The notes under the pieces are model-generated. The model was given only the letters and a program-made list of their open reading frames with translations, was not told where the DNA came from and made no database searches. From Hyphomicrobiales bacterium (GTDB lineage: Bacteria; Pseudomonadota; Alphaproteobacteria; Rhizobiales; Beijerinckiaceae): a DNA stretch of 54,496 nucleotides. Numbering within the stretch: the first letter of the stretch is position 1; each line of letters opens with the position of its first letter. The stretch lies in the NCBI GenBank assembly GCA_025351165.1, contig JANXWK010000059.1:1-54496 (forward strand). The letters run 5' to 3'. A program made the translations under genes and the position numbers. Shown piece after piece: positions 7,004 to 16,253 of the stretch.

Positions 7004-7354
7004 ATGAAAAATACTTTTTTAACTGCAGGTTTGGCTTCATCGATATTTTTTGGAAATACATTTTCCATAGATGCAAAACCAAAGGCTCCATCCAAGCCTA
7101 AAATCCCTACATCAATCATTCTGGAAAACAAGCGTACATCAGAGTTAACAAATTTCTCTGTTTATGAAGCTGGACAGGAAGACAAAGCTCTTTCATCTAT
7201 CCAGAAACCTCTTGTGTCTGGTAAAAAAATCCAGATTAGCCTGAAAGGCCTAAAATCCTGCATGATAACGCTTTCAGGAAGCTTTGCAGATGGCAGCGAT
7301 GCCAGTGGTGAGATTGATGTTTGTACTGAAAAGCTCATCAGACTGATAGACTAG
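7004..7354 (+). CDS. Small exported protein of unknown function
   Basis: From ATG 7004 (GAGG 9 nt upstream) this is a 116-residue protein. MKNTF plus a hydrophobic stretch to about residue 24 forms a Sec signal peptide, with likely cleavage near SIDA-K. The mature part begins with a Lys/Pro-rich spacer (KPKAPSKPKIP) and then a beta-rich domain with two cysteines (KSCMIT and DVCTEK), which probably form a disulfide in the periplasm. The sequence NKRTSELTNFSVYE is a plausible start of an immunoglobulin-like or PilZ-unrelated beta domain, but I recognise no family. An upstream extension to 6935 is unlikely because it would bury the signal peptide. Confidence 0.72.
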   Translation: MKNTFLTAGLASSIFFGNTFSIDAKPKAPSKPKIPTSIILENKRTSELTNFSVYEAGQEDKALSSIQKPLVSGKKIQISLKGLKSCMITLSGSFADGSDASGEIDVCTEKLIRLID

Positions 7355-7361
7355 ACTTGGG

Positions 7362-8186
7362 CTACTGTATATTTTCACTACCATCGGTACACCCGTCATT
7401 ACAGGCAACAAAACCATAATGGCGGGACAGTTTTGAAAGAGCAAGAGTAACAACTACTTTTCCAGACCGTGCTGGCCAATTGTGCTCAAACTCTATCTGC
7501 TCAAGACCTTTTAAAAAGCAGCATAAATCTGTCAGGACACCTGAGAATTCCTGCCCGCATTCTGTCAATGCAAGGTTGAACCTTTCACGTGCCGCAATAA
7601 CAGATTCTGAAAAGTTAGCCACTGGGTTTCCAGCACCATTTGATTTACCTGCAGAATTTGACCAGTTTGCTGTAATGCGGGGTGTCATATTTGCAATTGT
7701 GTAATCTTTACGAAGACGTTCCCCTGCCCTAAAACTGGATAGGCTGATCATTGGAAGACCATCGCGGCCCTTGCGGCGCCACATCCAAAGAAGTGGGCTT
7801 TCAGCTTCATTAAAGCTGAGTTTTACTTTCTCTTTGCCAAAATTAATTTCACGTATTTTGAGACCTGCATGCTGCTGACGGAATTTGTCCGGCTCAGGTG
7901 TATGATCTGGCTCAGCAGTCAATACAGGATCAATATAAGGTTTTAATTTGAGAACTTGAGACGATCCCATATATCCTTGCCATGTTGCCATTCCACGCTT
8001 AACCAAAATATGGCCAGCAATTGCTGGCACAATACCCTTGGACAGGCTTATGCCTTTATTTTGTACACCTATCCCTGGAACACTGACAATAATTGTGTCG
8101 CGCTCCATATGCCCAATGGCATTTGGCAAACTGAGCAGAGCAAGCAAGCGACGTGATAATCTATCCTGTTCAACTTTCGTTGTCAT
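7362..8186 (-). CDS. DUF6456 domain-containing protein
   Basis: This 274-residue protein carries the C-terminal domain called DUF6456, common in Hyphomicrobiales. The recognisable pieces are ESPLLWMWRRKGRDG (about 126-140), AGERLRKDYT, PRITANWS (about 167-174), SVIAARERFNLAL and DLCCFLKGLE (about 218-227), ending in ARHYG-like SRHYG. The family is described as related to replication-initiation or DNA-binding helix-turn-helix proteins; its role is not established. It ends seven bases from the convergent small exported gene. The N-terminal 110 residues are variable. The upstream region holds a perfect hairpin (8245-8263) that may be an operator. Confidence 0.85.
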   Translation of the reverse strand: MTTKVEQDRLSRRLLALLSLPNAIGHMERDTIIVSVPGIGVQNKGISLSKGIVPAIAGHILVKRGMATWQGYMGSSQVLKLKPYIDPVLTAEPDHTPEPDKFRQQHAGLKIREINFGKEKVKLSFNEAESPLLWMWRRKGRDGLPMISLSSFRAGERLRKDYTIANMTPRITANWSNSAGKSNGAGNPVANFSESVIAARERFNLALTECGQEFSGVLTDLCCFLKGLEQIEFEHNWPARSGKVVVTLALSKLSRHYGFVACNDGCTDGSENIQ

Positions 8187-8476
8187 GGCTACATCTTTCT
8201 AATATGTATGGATAATTTTAAAACTATAATGCGCTTTTTAACTAGGCTTGTCGTTATCAAGCCAATCATTATCTGGTTTTTGGATATTTGATCACACTTC
8301 TCAAAATCTGATTTTGAAAGTTTTTATTTAACCCCTGATGATATGTTTATATAATTCACCCAAATAGGACTTACTGTTATATGCACTCCTTGCATTTAGG
8401 AATAGTATCTTTTAAAAAAAATATCAAGTGTATTTTTTTAATTTTTAAGTTTTTTTTCCTTTATTAAAAAAGGCAT
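8187..8476. other. AT-rich intergenic region with two short inverted repeats
   Basis: No gene is visible here. GGCTTG (8245-8250) pairs with CAAGCC (8258-8263), and TCAAAAT (8301-8307) with ATTTTGA (8311-8317), both perfect. The first lies about 60 nt upstream of the DUF6456 gene and may be an operator. The rest is A/T homopolymer-rich, which is typical of MucR-type target DNA. Confidence 0.4.
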
Positions 8477-8504
8477 AAAAAAAGCGCGGTCAAGCCACGC
8501 TTTT
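8477..8504 (-). terminator. Rho-independent terminator of mucR
   Basis: On the minus strand AAAAGCGTGG and CCGCGCTTTT form a 10-bp stem (8495-8504 with 8480-8489) with one imperfect pair, followed by a T-run down to 8477. Confidence 0.85.
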
Positions 8505-8522
8505 GTTTATAAGTTTGGAAAA

Positions 8523-8948
8523 TTATTTACCACGCGCTCGACGACGCTGCTGTCCAAGCCCCATTTCCTTTGCCAGACGCGATCTTGCTTCTGCGTAAGC
8601 AGGAGCAACCATTGGGTATTCTGGTGGCAAACTCCACTTTTCGCGATACTGATCAGGAGACATGTCATATTGAGTACGCAAATGGCGCTTTAAAGACTTA
8701 AACTGCTTACCGTCTTCAAGACATATAATGTATTCTGGTGTGACAGACTTTTTTATCGAAGTTGCAGGTTTTTGTGGCTCAACTGGTAGTTCAGGCGCAA
8801 TCCCTGCACCAACACGACTTAACGCACTATGCACATCACTTATAAGGTTTGGAAGCTCTGATGTAGGAACAGAGTTATTACTTACATAAGCAGAAACAAT
8901 ATCTGCTGTAAGCTCAATAAAATCTGACATATTGAGAGAATTACTCAT
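8523..8948 (-). CDS. mucR: MucR/Ros family transcriptional regulator, atypical zinc site
   Basis: This 141-residue DNA-binding protein is of the Ros/MucR type, a global H-NS-like repressor of exopolysaccharide, motility and virulence genes in Hyphomicrobiales. The N-terminal helical part (1-60) mediates oligomerisation. The zinc-finger region is at about 74-105, with the hallmark [12 protein letters not shown] followed by the SPDQYREKW and [10 protein letters not shown] segments. Classical Ros uses Cys-Cys-His-His. Here the first Cys (ICLED) is present, the second position is Asp, the first His (KRHL) is kept, and the last His is Gln (RTQYD rather than RTHY). The domain therefore probably folds without, or with poorly bound, zinc, as reported for some Mesorhizobium paralogues. 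The upstream DNA contains AT-rich palindromes (8994-9007), consistent with autoregulation. Confidence 0.93.
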   Translation of the reverse strand: MSNSLNMSDFIELTADIVSAYVSNNSVPTSELPNLISDVHSALSRVGAGIAPELPVEPQKPATSIKKSVTPEYIICLEDGKQFKSLKRHLRTQYDMSPDQYREKWSLPPEYPMVAPAYAEARSRLAKEMGLGQQRRRARGK

Positions 8949-8993
8949 TGTGTATTGGCCTTTAAGATTTTTTATGCTTTTTTATGCATAAAC

Positions 8994-9007
8994 TAAGCAT
9001 TTGCTTA
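8994..9007. promoter_or_regulatory. 14-bp palindrome upstream of mucR
   Basis: TAAGCA-TT-TGCTTA is a perfect palindrome 46 nt upstream of the mucR start, next to two direct TTATGC copies (near 8972 and 8982). The whole 370-bp gap to msrB is AT-rich with T-A steps, as MucR sites are. It could be the mucR autoregulatory operator. I see no other gene in 8949-9318. Confidence 0.4.
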
Positions 9008-9318
9008 TGATTTCCACCCGTTTATTTGTTAAAAATACTTGAGACAACTTTTATAACTTTAAAATTATCGAAAATATTCTATTAAACCCTGTTAAACCTG
9101 AAAAATACTAAGCGCAATAAAAATATCAATGCTATCAATAGTTTTCATCAAAATAGTGTTATAAAAATCATAGAAGAGTTGCCTTAATTAAAGGTCCAAT
9201 CACTTAAAAACTGTCTATTAATACTGCTAAAAAATTAGCCAGGATTTAGACTTGAAAAAATATGCGCTGGTGCACAAGTATGTTCAATGTAAAGTCTTTA
9301 AATCATGGAGATTAAATA

Positions 9319-9720
9319 ATGTCTGAAAATGTAAAAATTGTGAAGAGTGATGCTGACTGGCGCAAAATACTTTCTCCTGAACAATATGCTGTTGCAAGAG
9401 GACATGGCACAGAACCAGCGTTTACAGGGCCATATCTCAATGAAAAAAACATAGGTGTTTATAGCTGTGTCTGTTGTGGAACACCGCTTTTTGGTTCTGA
9501 AACAAAGTTTGAATCTGGGACAGGTTGGCCAAGTTTTTTTGCTCCTATAAATGAAAATAATGTAGATGAACACAAAGATACAAAATTTGGCATGGTCAGG
9601 ACTGAAATATGCTGTTCAAAATGCGACGCGCATTTAGGGCATGTGTTTGAGGACGGGCCAGCGCCAACAGGTCTTAGATACTGCATGAATGGACATGCAC
9701 TGAAGTTTAATGAGGATTAA
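9319..9720 (+). CDS. msrB: Peptide-methionine (R)-S-oxide reductase
   Basis: This 133-residue cytosolic repair enzyme reduces methionine-R-sulfoxide in proteins. Two CxxC pairs (CVCC, about 51-54, and CSKC, about 97-100) hold structural zinc. The substrate motif GTGWPSF lies at about 67-73, and the catalytic cysteine is in RYCMN (about 120-124). Start ATG 9319 follows a GGAG ribosome site. The peptidase gene begins 9 bp downstream, and the next two genes run in the same direction, so msrB may lead a four-gene transcript ending with cimA. Confidence 0.96.
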   Translation: MSENVKIVKSDADWRKILSPEQYAVARGHGTEPAFTGPYLNEKNIGVYSCVCCGTPLFGSETKFESGTGWPSFFAPINENNVDEHKDTKFGMVRTEICCSKCDAHLGHVFEDGPAPTGLRYCMNGHALKFNED

Positions 9721-9729
9721 GCTAACGCT

Positions 9730-11889
9730 ATGAATAAACCAGTTAAAAACAAAGTTACTGAAGCTGCTTCTTGCAGCTCTACTCAGCCTGAAGATAGTAA
9801 TTTTGTTTTAACTAAAGGGCCTGTTCTTTTGAAAGAGCCCGCTACTTCAATTCACTATGGTGTAGAAATTACTGATAACTACGCCTGGCTGCGTGCACAA
9901 AACTGGAAAGAGGTGCTGCAAGATGGCAAAGTATTACCAGAACCCATCAAAAAACATCTTCATGCGGAAAACCGTTACACTGCACGTGTATTTAAAAATA
10001 CTAAAAGCCTGCAGGCTCAAATCTTAGCTGAGCTTAAAGGCCGCATTAAAGAAGATGACAGCTCAATTGCGCTACCAGATGGTGCATTTGATTATTTTAC
10101 CAAATATACCGAAGGTCAGGAGCATCCGGTATTTTGCCGAAGATCACGAGACACGGCGGCGGAAGAAATATTACTTGATGGCAATTTAACTGCTAAAAAA
10201 TATAAATTCTGTGACATTGGCGCAGTTGTTCAATCTCCCAACCATAAAAATATTGCCTGGAGTTGTGATACTGAAGGTTCTGAATTTTATACGATACGCA
10301 TAAGAGATACTGCAAAAGGAAAAGATGCTCGCCAAAAGATAGAAATGTCCGATGGATCAATTGTTTGGGCAAAAGACTGCAAATCATTTTACTATGTAGC
10401 TATAGATGAATCACATCGTCCACATTCTGTACGTCGCCATATCATAGGCAGTAAACAGGAAGATGAAATTGTTTACCGTGAGCAGGATGATACGTATTTT
10501 GTTGATCTAACCCAAACTCAATCAGGCGATTATGCAGTTATCAGCGTGGGAGGGCATACCAATACACAAGAATGGCTTGTTGATCTCAATGCGGTAGACA
10601 CAAAAATCCAGCTGATTACTGCCCGCAGGGATAATATTCTTTACGAAAGCAGTCATCATAGTGATAGGCTTTTTATACTTACCAATTCGGATGCGCTTGA
10701 TTTTAAAATTGTTATGACACCTTTAAATGCATTGGACGCCAAGAACTGGGTTGATTATATTCCCCATAAACATGGTGTTATGATCCTTTCGATGCAGGTT
10801 CTTAAAAATCACCTTGTGCGCCTGGAACTGGAAAATGGCACGCCTCGCATTGTCGTGCATTCTTTGTTGGATGCACAAGAACATAGCATTACATTTGATG
10901 AAGAGGCGTTTGATCTGGATCTGATTGATGGCTTCGAATTTGACACACATTTAATTTATTTCCGTTTTTCATCATTGGCAAAACCGCAGGAAACTTATGC
11001 GTATGATCTTGAGACAAGAGAAAGAACACTCTTCAAACGCTGTGACATTCCTTCAGGTCACAAACCAGAACATTATATTACAAAACGATTATTTGCCAAA
11101 GCTGATGATGGCGAGCTTGTTCCCATTTCACTCATTTATCATTGTAAGACACCCTTAGATGGAACTGCGCCCTGCCTGCTTTATGCCTATGGTGCTTATG
11201 GGTATGCTAGCCCGCCAGCCTTTGAGGCGGAGCCTCTGTCTTTAATAGATCGAGGGTTTATATATGCTATTGCTCATGTCAGAGGTGGCACTGAAAAAGG
11301 TCGAACCTGGTACGAGCAAGGTAAATTAAACAATAAGATCAACACATTTACAGATTTTATTGCATGTTCCAAATATCTATCCGCTCACCAGTATACGCGT
11401 GAGGGACTGATTGTGGCACAGGGCGTATCTGCTGGTGGTATGTTGATGGGAGCAGTTGCAAATATTGCACCTCATTTATTTGCAGGAATTATTGCCGATG
11501 TTCCTTTTGTAGATGTTCTAAATACAATTCTGGATGCTGAGCTGCCGCTTACTCCGCCTGAATGGCTGGAATGGGGCAATCCTGTTCTGGATTTCGAAGC
11601 GTTCAATTATATTAGATCCTATTCGCCCTATGACAATATAAAGCCTCAGGCCTACCCTGCCATTATGGCTTTAGGTGGTTTGAGCGACCCTCGTGTTACT
11701 TATTGGGAACCTGCAAAATGGGTGGCAAAGTTGCGTTCAACCATGACAGGTGGTGGGCCAGTTCTGCTTAAAACCAATATGAGCGCAGGGCATGGCGGCG
11801 CATCAGGTCGCTTTGAACGTCTTGATGATGTTGCACTGACTTATGCATTTGCAATAGCCGCTGTAAATGCTAAACGCTTTACACAGTGA
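9730..11889 (+). CDS. S9A prolyl oligopeptidase / oligopeptidase B-like peptidase
   Basis: This 719-residue cytosolic serine peptidase has an N-terminal seven-bladed propeller (about 80-440) and a C-terminal alpha/beta hydrolase. The nucleophile motif GVSAGG is at about 569-574, with Asp in GLSDPRVTYWEP (about 653-664) and His in SAGHGG (about 683-688). The fixed segment YGAYGYASPPAFEAEPLSL and HVRGGTEKGRTWYE match oligopeptidase B (PtrB), which cleaves short peptides after Arg or Lys. The length is close to PtrB (about 680-700), with a polar 25-residue N-terminal extension. It follows msrB by 9 bp. Confidence 0.93.
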   Translation: MNKPVKNKVTEAASCSSTQPEDSNFVLTKGPVLLKEPATSIHYGVEITDNYAWLRAQNWKEVLQDGKVLPEPIKKHLHAENRYTARVFKNTKSLQAQILAELKGRIKEDDSSIALPDGAFDYFTKYTEGQEHPVFCRRSRDTAAEEILLDGNLTAKKYKFCDIGAVVQSPNHKNIAWSCDTEGSEFYTIRIRDTAKGKDARQKIEMSDGSIVWAKDCKSFYYVAIDESHRPHSVRRHIIGSKQEDEIVYREQDDTYFVDLTQTQSGDYAVISVGGHTNTQEWLVDLNAVDTKIQLITARRDNILYESSHHSDRLFILTNSDALDFKIVMTPLNALDAKNWVDYIPHKHGVMILSMQVLKNHLVRLELENGTPRIVVHSLLDAQEHSITFDEEAFDLDLIDGFEFDTHLIYFRFSSLAKPQETYAYDLETRERTLFKRCDIPSGHKPEHYITKRLFAKADDGELVPISLIYHCKTPLDGTAPCLLYAYGAYGYASPPAFEAEPLSLIDRGFIYAIAHVRGGTEKGRTWYEQGKLNNKINTFTDFIACSKYLSAHQYTREGLIVAQGVSAGGMLMGAVANIAPHLFAGIIADVPFVDVLNTILDAELPLTPPEWLEWGNPVLDFEAFNYIRSYSPYDNIKPQAYPAIMALGGLSDPRVTYWEPAKWVAKLRSTMTGGGPVLLKTNMSAGHGGASGRFERLDDVALTYAFAIAAVNAKRFTQ

Positions 11890-11937
11890 TGATATATTAG
11901 TTATATACTTCAATTGACCAGTTATTAATGGAAATCC

Positions 11938-12453
11938 ATGTCCCTTACTGCTCCCAGTGGTATTTCGTTACGTCCTTATCTTCCTAGCGACGCAAGCCAG
12001 CTTTGTGATTTGATTAAAGACAGCATATATGAGCTCGCCTCTGAGGATTATAACGCTAATCAATGCGCAGCCTGGGCCGAATCTGCTACAAATAAGCAGG
12101 AATTTATCAAAAAATTAGAAAAAGCTGTAACTTTGCTTGCTATTTATGAAGATGAGACCTGTGGCTTTATTTCGCTCAAAGACAATATCCAGATTGATAT
12201 GCTTTACACCTCTCCACGATTTGCAGGCAAAGGCATTGCAACATTTTTGTGTGGTGCCGTTGAACTTCTTGCAATGGGCCGAAAATCTTCCAAGCTGACG
12301 ATTAATGCCAGTGATACAGCAATCTCTCTATTTACTCATTTGAAATATAAGCCTGTTCGACGAAATACAGTTACAATCAATGGAGAATGGCTTGCAAATA
12401 CAACAATGGAAAAAGACCTAAACCCCGCAGACACTCAAACGGCAACCCAATAA
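11938..12453 (+). CDS. GNAT family N-acetyltransferase
   Basis: This 171-residue enzyme is of the GNAT fold and probably transfers acetyl from acetyl-CoA to an unknown amine. ISLRPYLPSDASQLCDLI is the usual beta1-alpha1, and the acetyl-CoA motif A is IDMLYTSPRFAGKGIATFL (about 90-108), with the R/Q-x-x-G-x-G/A loop as RFAGKGIA. It resembles the small YafP/PF13673 type, with FISLKDNIQIDMLYT as central strands. It lies 48 bp after the peptidase and 4 bp before cimA, so it is likely co-transcribed. The substrate cannot be inferred. Confidence 0.88.
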   Translation: MSLTAPSGISLRPYLPSDASQLCDLIKDSIYELASEDYNANQCAAWAESATNKQEFIKKLEKAVTLLAIYEDETCGFISLKDNIQIDMLYTSPRFAGKGIATFLCGAVELLAMGRKSSKLTINASDTAISLFTHLKYKPVRRNTVTINGEWLANTTMEKDLNPADTQTATQ

Positions 12454-12457
12454 TATA

Positions 12458-14053
12458 ATGACTAAAGATCGCGTTTTCCTATTTGATACGACTTTGCGTG
12501 ATGGAGCGCAAACGACAGGTATTGATTTTTCACTGCATGATAAAATCCATATAGCCAAAATGCTGGACAGGTTGGGGATGGATTATATTGAAGGGGGCTA
12601 CCCTGGCGCCAACCCTATAGATACAGCTATTTTCAGCAACCCTCCTGTTTTAAAAGCAAAATTTACAGCCTTTGGCATGACCCGTAAAGTGGGCGTTTCA
12701 ACATCCAACGATATTGGCCTGGCGGGCCTTTTTGCCTCCAAAGCTCATGCCATCTGTCTTGTAGCAAAATCCTGGGATTATCACGTGCGCATTGCTTTGG
12801 GCTGCACTCTGGATGAAAATCTCGAAACCGTAAAAGACAGTATAAATGCAGCAATTATCCATAAATTTGAAGCTATACTGGACTGTGAACATTTTTTCGA
12901 TGGATACAAGGCTAATGCCGATTATGCATTGAAAATTGCAAAAACTGCTTATGCAGCAGGCGCACGATGGATTGTCCTATGCGACACGAACGGGGGCACA
13001 TTGCCCCATGAAGTGGAGCATATTGTGCGTGAGGTTGCAAAGATTATTCCTGGTTCACATCTGGGTATTCATGCTCACGATGACACTGGTAATGCTGTAG
13101 CAAACTCATTAATGGCCGTTCGCGCGGGCGTGCGTCATATTCAAGGTACCTTAAATGGCCTGGGGGAGCGATGCGGCAATGCCAATCTTGTTACGCTCAT
13201 TCCCACTCTTAAATTAAAGCCGGATTTTGCTGATTCATTTGACATTGGCGTGAGCATGGATGCCTTGGCAACACTGACTCAAGTTTCGCGCAGCTTTGAT
13301 GAAATTCTCAATCGCCAGCCCCGGCGTCAGGCTCCCTATGTTGGTGCGGCAGCTTTTGCGACCAAAGCCGGAATCCATGCATCGGCAATTGCCAAAGACC
13401 CGCAGACTTATGAGCATATTCCACCACAGAATGTAGGGAACATGCGCCATGTTCTTGTGTCGACCCAGGCTGGCAAATCCAACATATTGGTGGAGCTTGA
13501 GCGTCTTGGACTTACTATTTCAAAAGATGATCCCAAATTAACGCGGTTGCTTGAAATTGTAAAAAACAAGGAAGCAACTGGCTACGCGTATGAAGGGGCT
13601 GATGCATCCTTTTACCTTCTGGCACAAAGTGTACTTGGAGTAGTTCCAGATTATTTTAAGGTTGAGCGGTTTAAAGTAAATATTGAGCGCCGTTATAATG
13701 CAAATGGTGAACTTGTGACGTTCTCAGAGGCAACAGTCAAAGTCATGGTGGAGGGCGAGCTGCTTATTTCAGCAGCAGAGGGCGATGGGCCAGTCAATGC
13801 TCTTGACCAAGCGCTGCGCAAAGATTTAGGACGCTATCAAAAGCACATATCCGGCCTTAAGCTAACAGATTTTAAAGTGCGTATATTTGAAGGTGGAACT
13901 GAGGCGGTTACGAGAGTTATGGTTGAATCTTGTGATGAAACGGGTGCAACATGGACCACGGTAGGCGTTTCACCAAATATCATTGATGCATCCTTTCAGG
14001 CTCTAACAGACTCCATTATTTATAAACTAATGCGGGATGGCGCCAAAGTGTAA
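12458..14053 (+). CDS. cimA: (R)-citramalate synthase
   Basis: This 531-residue enzyme condenses pyruvate and acetyl-CoA to citramalate, opening the threonine-independent route to 2-oxobutyrate and isoleucine. The HMGL-like TIM barrel begins with FDTTLRDGAQTTG (about residues 8-20). Metal ligands lie in the opening Asp and in GIHAHDDTGNAVANS (about 208-222). NGLGERCGNANL follows. The C-terminal LeuA-type allosteric dimer domain spans about 410-525. GAQTTGIDFS and overall length fit CimA (TIGR00977) rather than LeuA. Start ATG 12458 lies 4 bp after the GNAT stop. A small hairpin (14067-14082, ATCCAAA/TTTGGAT) follows the gene without a T-run. Confidence 0.93.
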   Translation: MTKDRVFLFDTTLRDGAQTTGIDFSLHDKIHIAKMLDRLGMDYIEGGYPGANPIDTAIFSNPPVLKAKFTAFGMTRKVGVSTSNDIGLAGLFASKAHAICLVAKSWDYHVRIALGCTLDENLETVKDSINAAIIHKFEAILDCEHFFDGYKANADYALKIAKTAYAAGARWIVLCDTNGGTLPHEVEHIVREVAKIIPGSHLGIHAHDDTGNAVANSLMAVRAGVRHIQGTLNGLGERCGNANLVTLIPTLKLKPDFADSFDIGVSMDALATLTQVSRSFDEILNRQPRRQAPYVGAAAFATKAGIHASAIAKDPQTYEHIPPQNVGNMRHVLVSTQAGKSNILVELERLGLTISKDDPKLTRLLEIVKNKEATGYAYEGADASFYLLAQSVLGVVPDYFKVERFKVNIERRYNANGELVTFSEATVKVMVEGELLISAAEGDGPVNALDQALRKDLGRYQKHISGLKLTDFKVRIFEGGTEAVTRVMVESCDETGATWTTVGVSPNIIDASFQALTDSIIYKLMRDGAKV

Positions 14054-14158
14054 AGCCTTTATTTTAATCCAAAAGTTTGGATGTACGTATGAAACAATAG
14101 CTGTGTCAGGGCAGTTTCTGATTATGTTTTGTTTCTTGTTTCAAGGTTACACTAATTT

Positions 14159-15115
14159 ATGCGTGGATTTATCATATACGGTTTTGGTTTTGGCCTCATT
14201 GTGCTTTTAACCTTTGGGTGGTTTCAAACAACAAAAATAAAGACTGATGTTGAAACAAGATTTCCGGCAACTGGACAATTTGTTGACATAGATAACCACC
14301 GTGTTCATTTTTTTGATGCGGGTGACAACGCAGCATCAAAAAAAACAATCGTTCTTCTGCATGGTGCAACATCCAACCTTATGGATATGGCCAGTTCAAT
14401 AGGGCTTCCTCTCTCCAAGGATTTTCGTGTTATTGCTATTGATCGCCCAGGGCATGGATGGAGCTCTCGCAATGGAGCAGAAGATGCAAAGCTTTCTTCT
14501 CAGGCAAAAATTGTATATCAAACCCTTGAGAAACTGGGAATTAAAGAGGCCACAATTATAGGGCATTCATGGGCTGGCGCATTGACTTTGAAGCTTGCAC
14601 TTGATTACCCCAAGTTCACACATTCAATTGTTTTGATTTCACCTGTCACGCATACTTGGCCTGGTGGTATAGCCTGGTATCATAGCCTTGTAACTGCTCC
14701 CCTGTTTGGAGATTTTTTTACAAAAGAAGTTGCCATTAATGCTGCGCGTTTTTTAATGCCAAAAGCTATTGAAGCTGTTTTTTCTCCATCCGAGGTTTCA
14801 AAAAACTATATGGAAAAAACGGGGGTAGAGCTTATTTTAAGGCCAAAAGAGTTTGAAGCGAATTCACAGGATCTACAAATTCTTTACAAGCAAGTTGAGG
14901 CCCAGGCACCGCTTTACAAGTTTCTTATATTACCTACATTGGTTATTACAGGTGATACTGACAGTGTTGTATCTCCTGAAATTCATGCACGAACAACAGT
15001 TAAAGAAATGCAGAACGCCAAATTAGTCGTTTTAAATGGTGCAGGGCACGTTCCACAACACTCACGCACAAGCGAAGTCGTGCGTGAAATTAAAACTTTC
15101 ATGGATAGCCATTAA
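14159..15115 (+). CDS. Membrane-anchored alpha/beta hydrolase
   Basis: This 318-residue hydrolase has an N-terminal signal anchor (about 4-24, GFGFGLIVLLTFGW) that would place the enzyme at the periplasmic side or keep it membrane bound. The catalytic triad is visible: nucleophile GHSWAG (about 137-142), acid in GDTDSVV (about 265-271) and His in GAGHVPQH (about 292-299). The oxyanion strand is LLHGATS (about 66-72). The family includes esterases and haloperoxidase-like proteins; the substrate is unknown. It converges with sufE, separated by only 2 bp. Confidence 0.9.
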   Translation: MRGFIIYGFGFGLIVLLTFGWFQTTKIKTDVETRFPATGQFVDIDNHRVHFFDAGDNAASKKTIVLLHGATSNLMDMASSIGLPLSKDFRVIAIDRPGHGWSSRNGAEDAKLSSQAKIVYQTLEKLGIKEATIIGHSWAGALTLKLALDYPKFTHSIVLISPVTHTWPGGIAWYHSLVTAPLFGDFFTKEVAINAARFLMPKAIEAVFSPSEVSKNYMEKTGVELILRPKEFEANSQDLQILYKQVEAQAPLYKFLILPTLVITGDTDSVVSPEIHARTTVKEMQNAKLVVLNGAGHVPQHSRTSEVVREIKTFMDSH

Positions 15116-15117
15116 AA

Positions 15118-15543
15118 TCAGCTCGCCAAGGCTAGAACTGCTTCCTGCTGAATCTTGTCTATCAATGACCGAAATCCATTTGAGCGCTGAGCACTCAAAT
15201 GCTCCTTCAAACCAAGGGAAGAAAAAAACTCCAGTGCATCAGTTGCTATAATTTCTGTTGCAGACTTTCCTGAATACAAAGCCAAAGCAAGCGCTACAAG
15301 CCCACGGACAATATGTGCGTCGCTATCCCCTAAAAGAGTCAGAGTGACAGGATTTTCCTGTGCCTTTTTTGTGTACAGCCATACCTGACTTGCACAGCCT
15401 CTTACTTTATTGTGTTCAACTTTAAAAGTTTCCGGCATTGGATCCAACATACGTCCAAGCTCAATTATGTAACGGTAACGATCTTCCCAATCTTCCAAGA
15501 AGCCAAGATTTTCAACAATGTCATTAATTGGTGGTAAAGGCAT
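15118..15543 (-). CDS. sufE: Cysteine desulfuration protein SufE
   Basis: This 141-residue cytosolic sulfur acceptor takes persulfide from SufS for Fe-S cluster assembly. The active cysteine sits in VRGCASQVW (about 47-55). The opening PLPPINDIVENLGFLEDWEDRY-type helix (in pieces) and the segment DAHIVRGLVALALALYSGKS are typical. It is last in the minus-strand run scoA to sufE, 3 bp after dnaQ. The suf cluster itself is not in this window. Confidence 0.94.
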   Translation of the reverse strand: MPLPPINDIVENLGFLEDWEDRYRYIIELGRMLDPMPETFKVEHNKVRGCASQVWLYTKKAQENPVTLTLLGDSDAHIVRGLVALALALYSGKSATEIIATDALEFFSSLGLKEHLSAQRSNGFRSLIDKIQQEAVLALAS

Positions 15544-15546
15544 GAT

Positions 15547-16242
15547 CTAAACTTTACTCGGTTTAATATATTTGTTCCAGATAACGTTTTCCCCCAGTGT
15601 GGCAATAAAATCAGCATGTTTATTGCGTTCTTCTTCTGTTAAAAGTGGTGGCAAAGACACTATTCTTTTTGCAGCTGGTGCAACTTTATCTATTTTTGAA
15701 AATTTTACTGAATTGAGATCAAACTTGCTCTGTTTACCACCTAAAAGCTCTGAATATACTTCTGCCAGAATTTCAGAATCCAGCAGAGCTCCATGTTTGA
15801 TGCGCTTTGAACGATCAATACTATAACGGTCACACAACGCATCAAGAGAATTAGACATATTTGGATGTTTGCGCCGTGCAAGCATTAAAGTGTCAATAAT
15901 TCGCGAAGAGCTAAGAGGTTGCTTACCAATTTTATTCAATTCAAAATTCAAAAATTTTGTATCAAAGGCTGCATTGTGAATAACAATATTTGCATCACCC
16001 AAAAACGCAATGAAATCATCAGCAATACTTGCGAATAAAGGTTTGTCTTTTAAAAACTCAGCAGATAATCCATGCACATTGAAAGCTCCAGCTGGCATGT
16101 CACGCTCTGGATTTACATAAGTGTGGTATATGTTACCAGTGGGGTAGCGATCAACAATCTCGACACACCCAATTTCTACCAGACGATGACCCTCGCTTGG
16201 TTCAAATCCAGTTGTTTCCGTATCAAGAACAATCTCACGCAT
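15547..16242 (-). CDS. dnaQ: DNA polymerase III epsilon subunit (3'-5' proofreading exonuclease)
   Basis: This 231-residue DEDDh exonuclease proofreads for the replicative polymerase. ExoI is LDTETTGFEP (about 6-15), ExoII is VIHNAAFDTKFLNFEL (about 92-107, Asp in FDTKF), and ExoIII contains HGALLDSEILAEVY (about 152-165) with the catalytic His and Asp. The C-terminal part would bind the alpha subunit. It lies between coaE (11 bp) and sufE (3 bp), the usual alphaproteobacterial neighbourhood of coaE-dnaQ. Confidence 0.95.
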   Translation of the reverse strand: MREIVLDTETTGFEPSEGHRLVEIGCVEIVDRYPTGNIYHTYVNPERDMPAGAFNVHGLSAEFLKDKPLFASIADDFIAFLGDANIVIHNAAFDTKFLNFELNKIGKQPLSSSRIIDTLMLARRKHPNMSNSLDALCDRYSIDRSKRIKHGALLDSEILAEVYSELLGGKQSKFDLNSVKFSKIDKVAPAAKRIVSLPPLLTEEERNKHADFIATLGENVIWNKYIKPSKV

Positions 16243-16253
16243 TGTAAATTACC

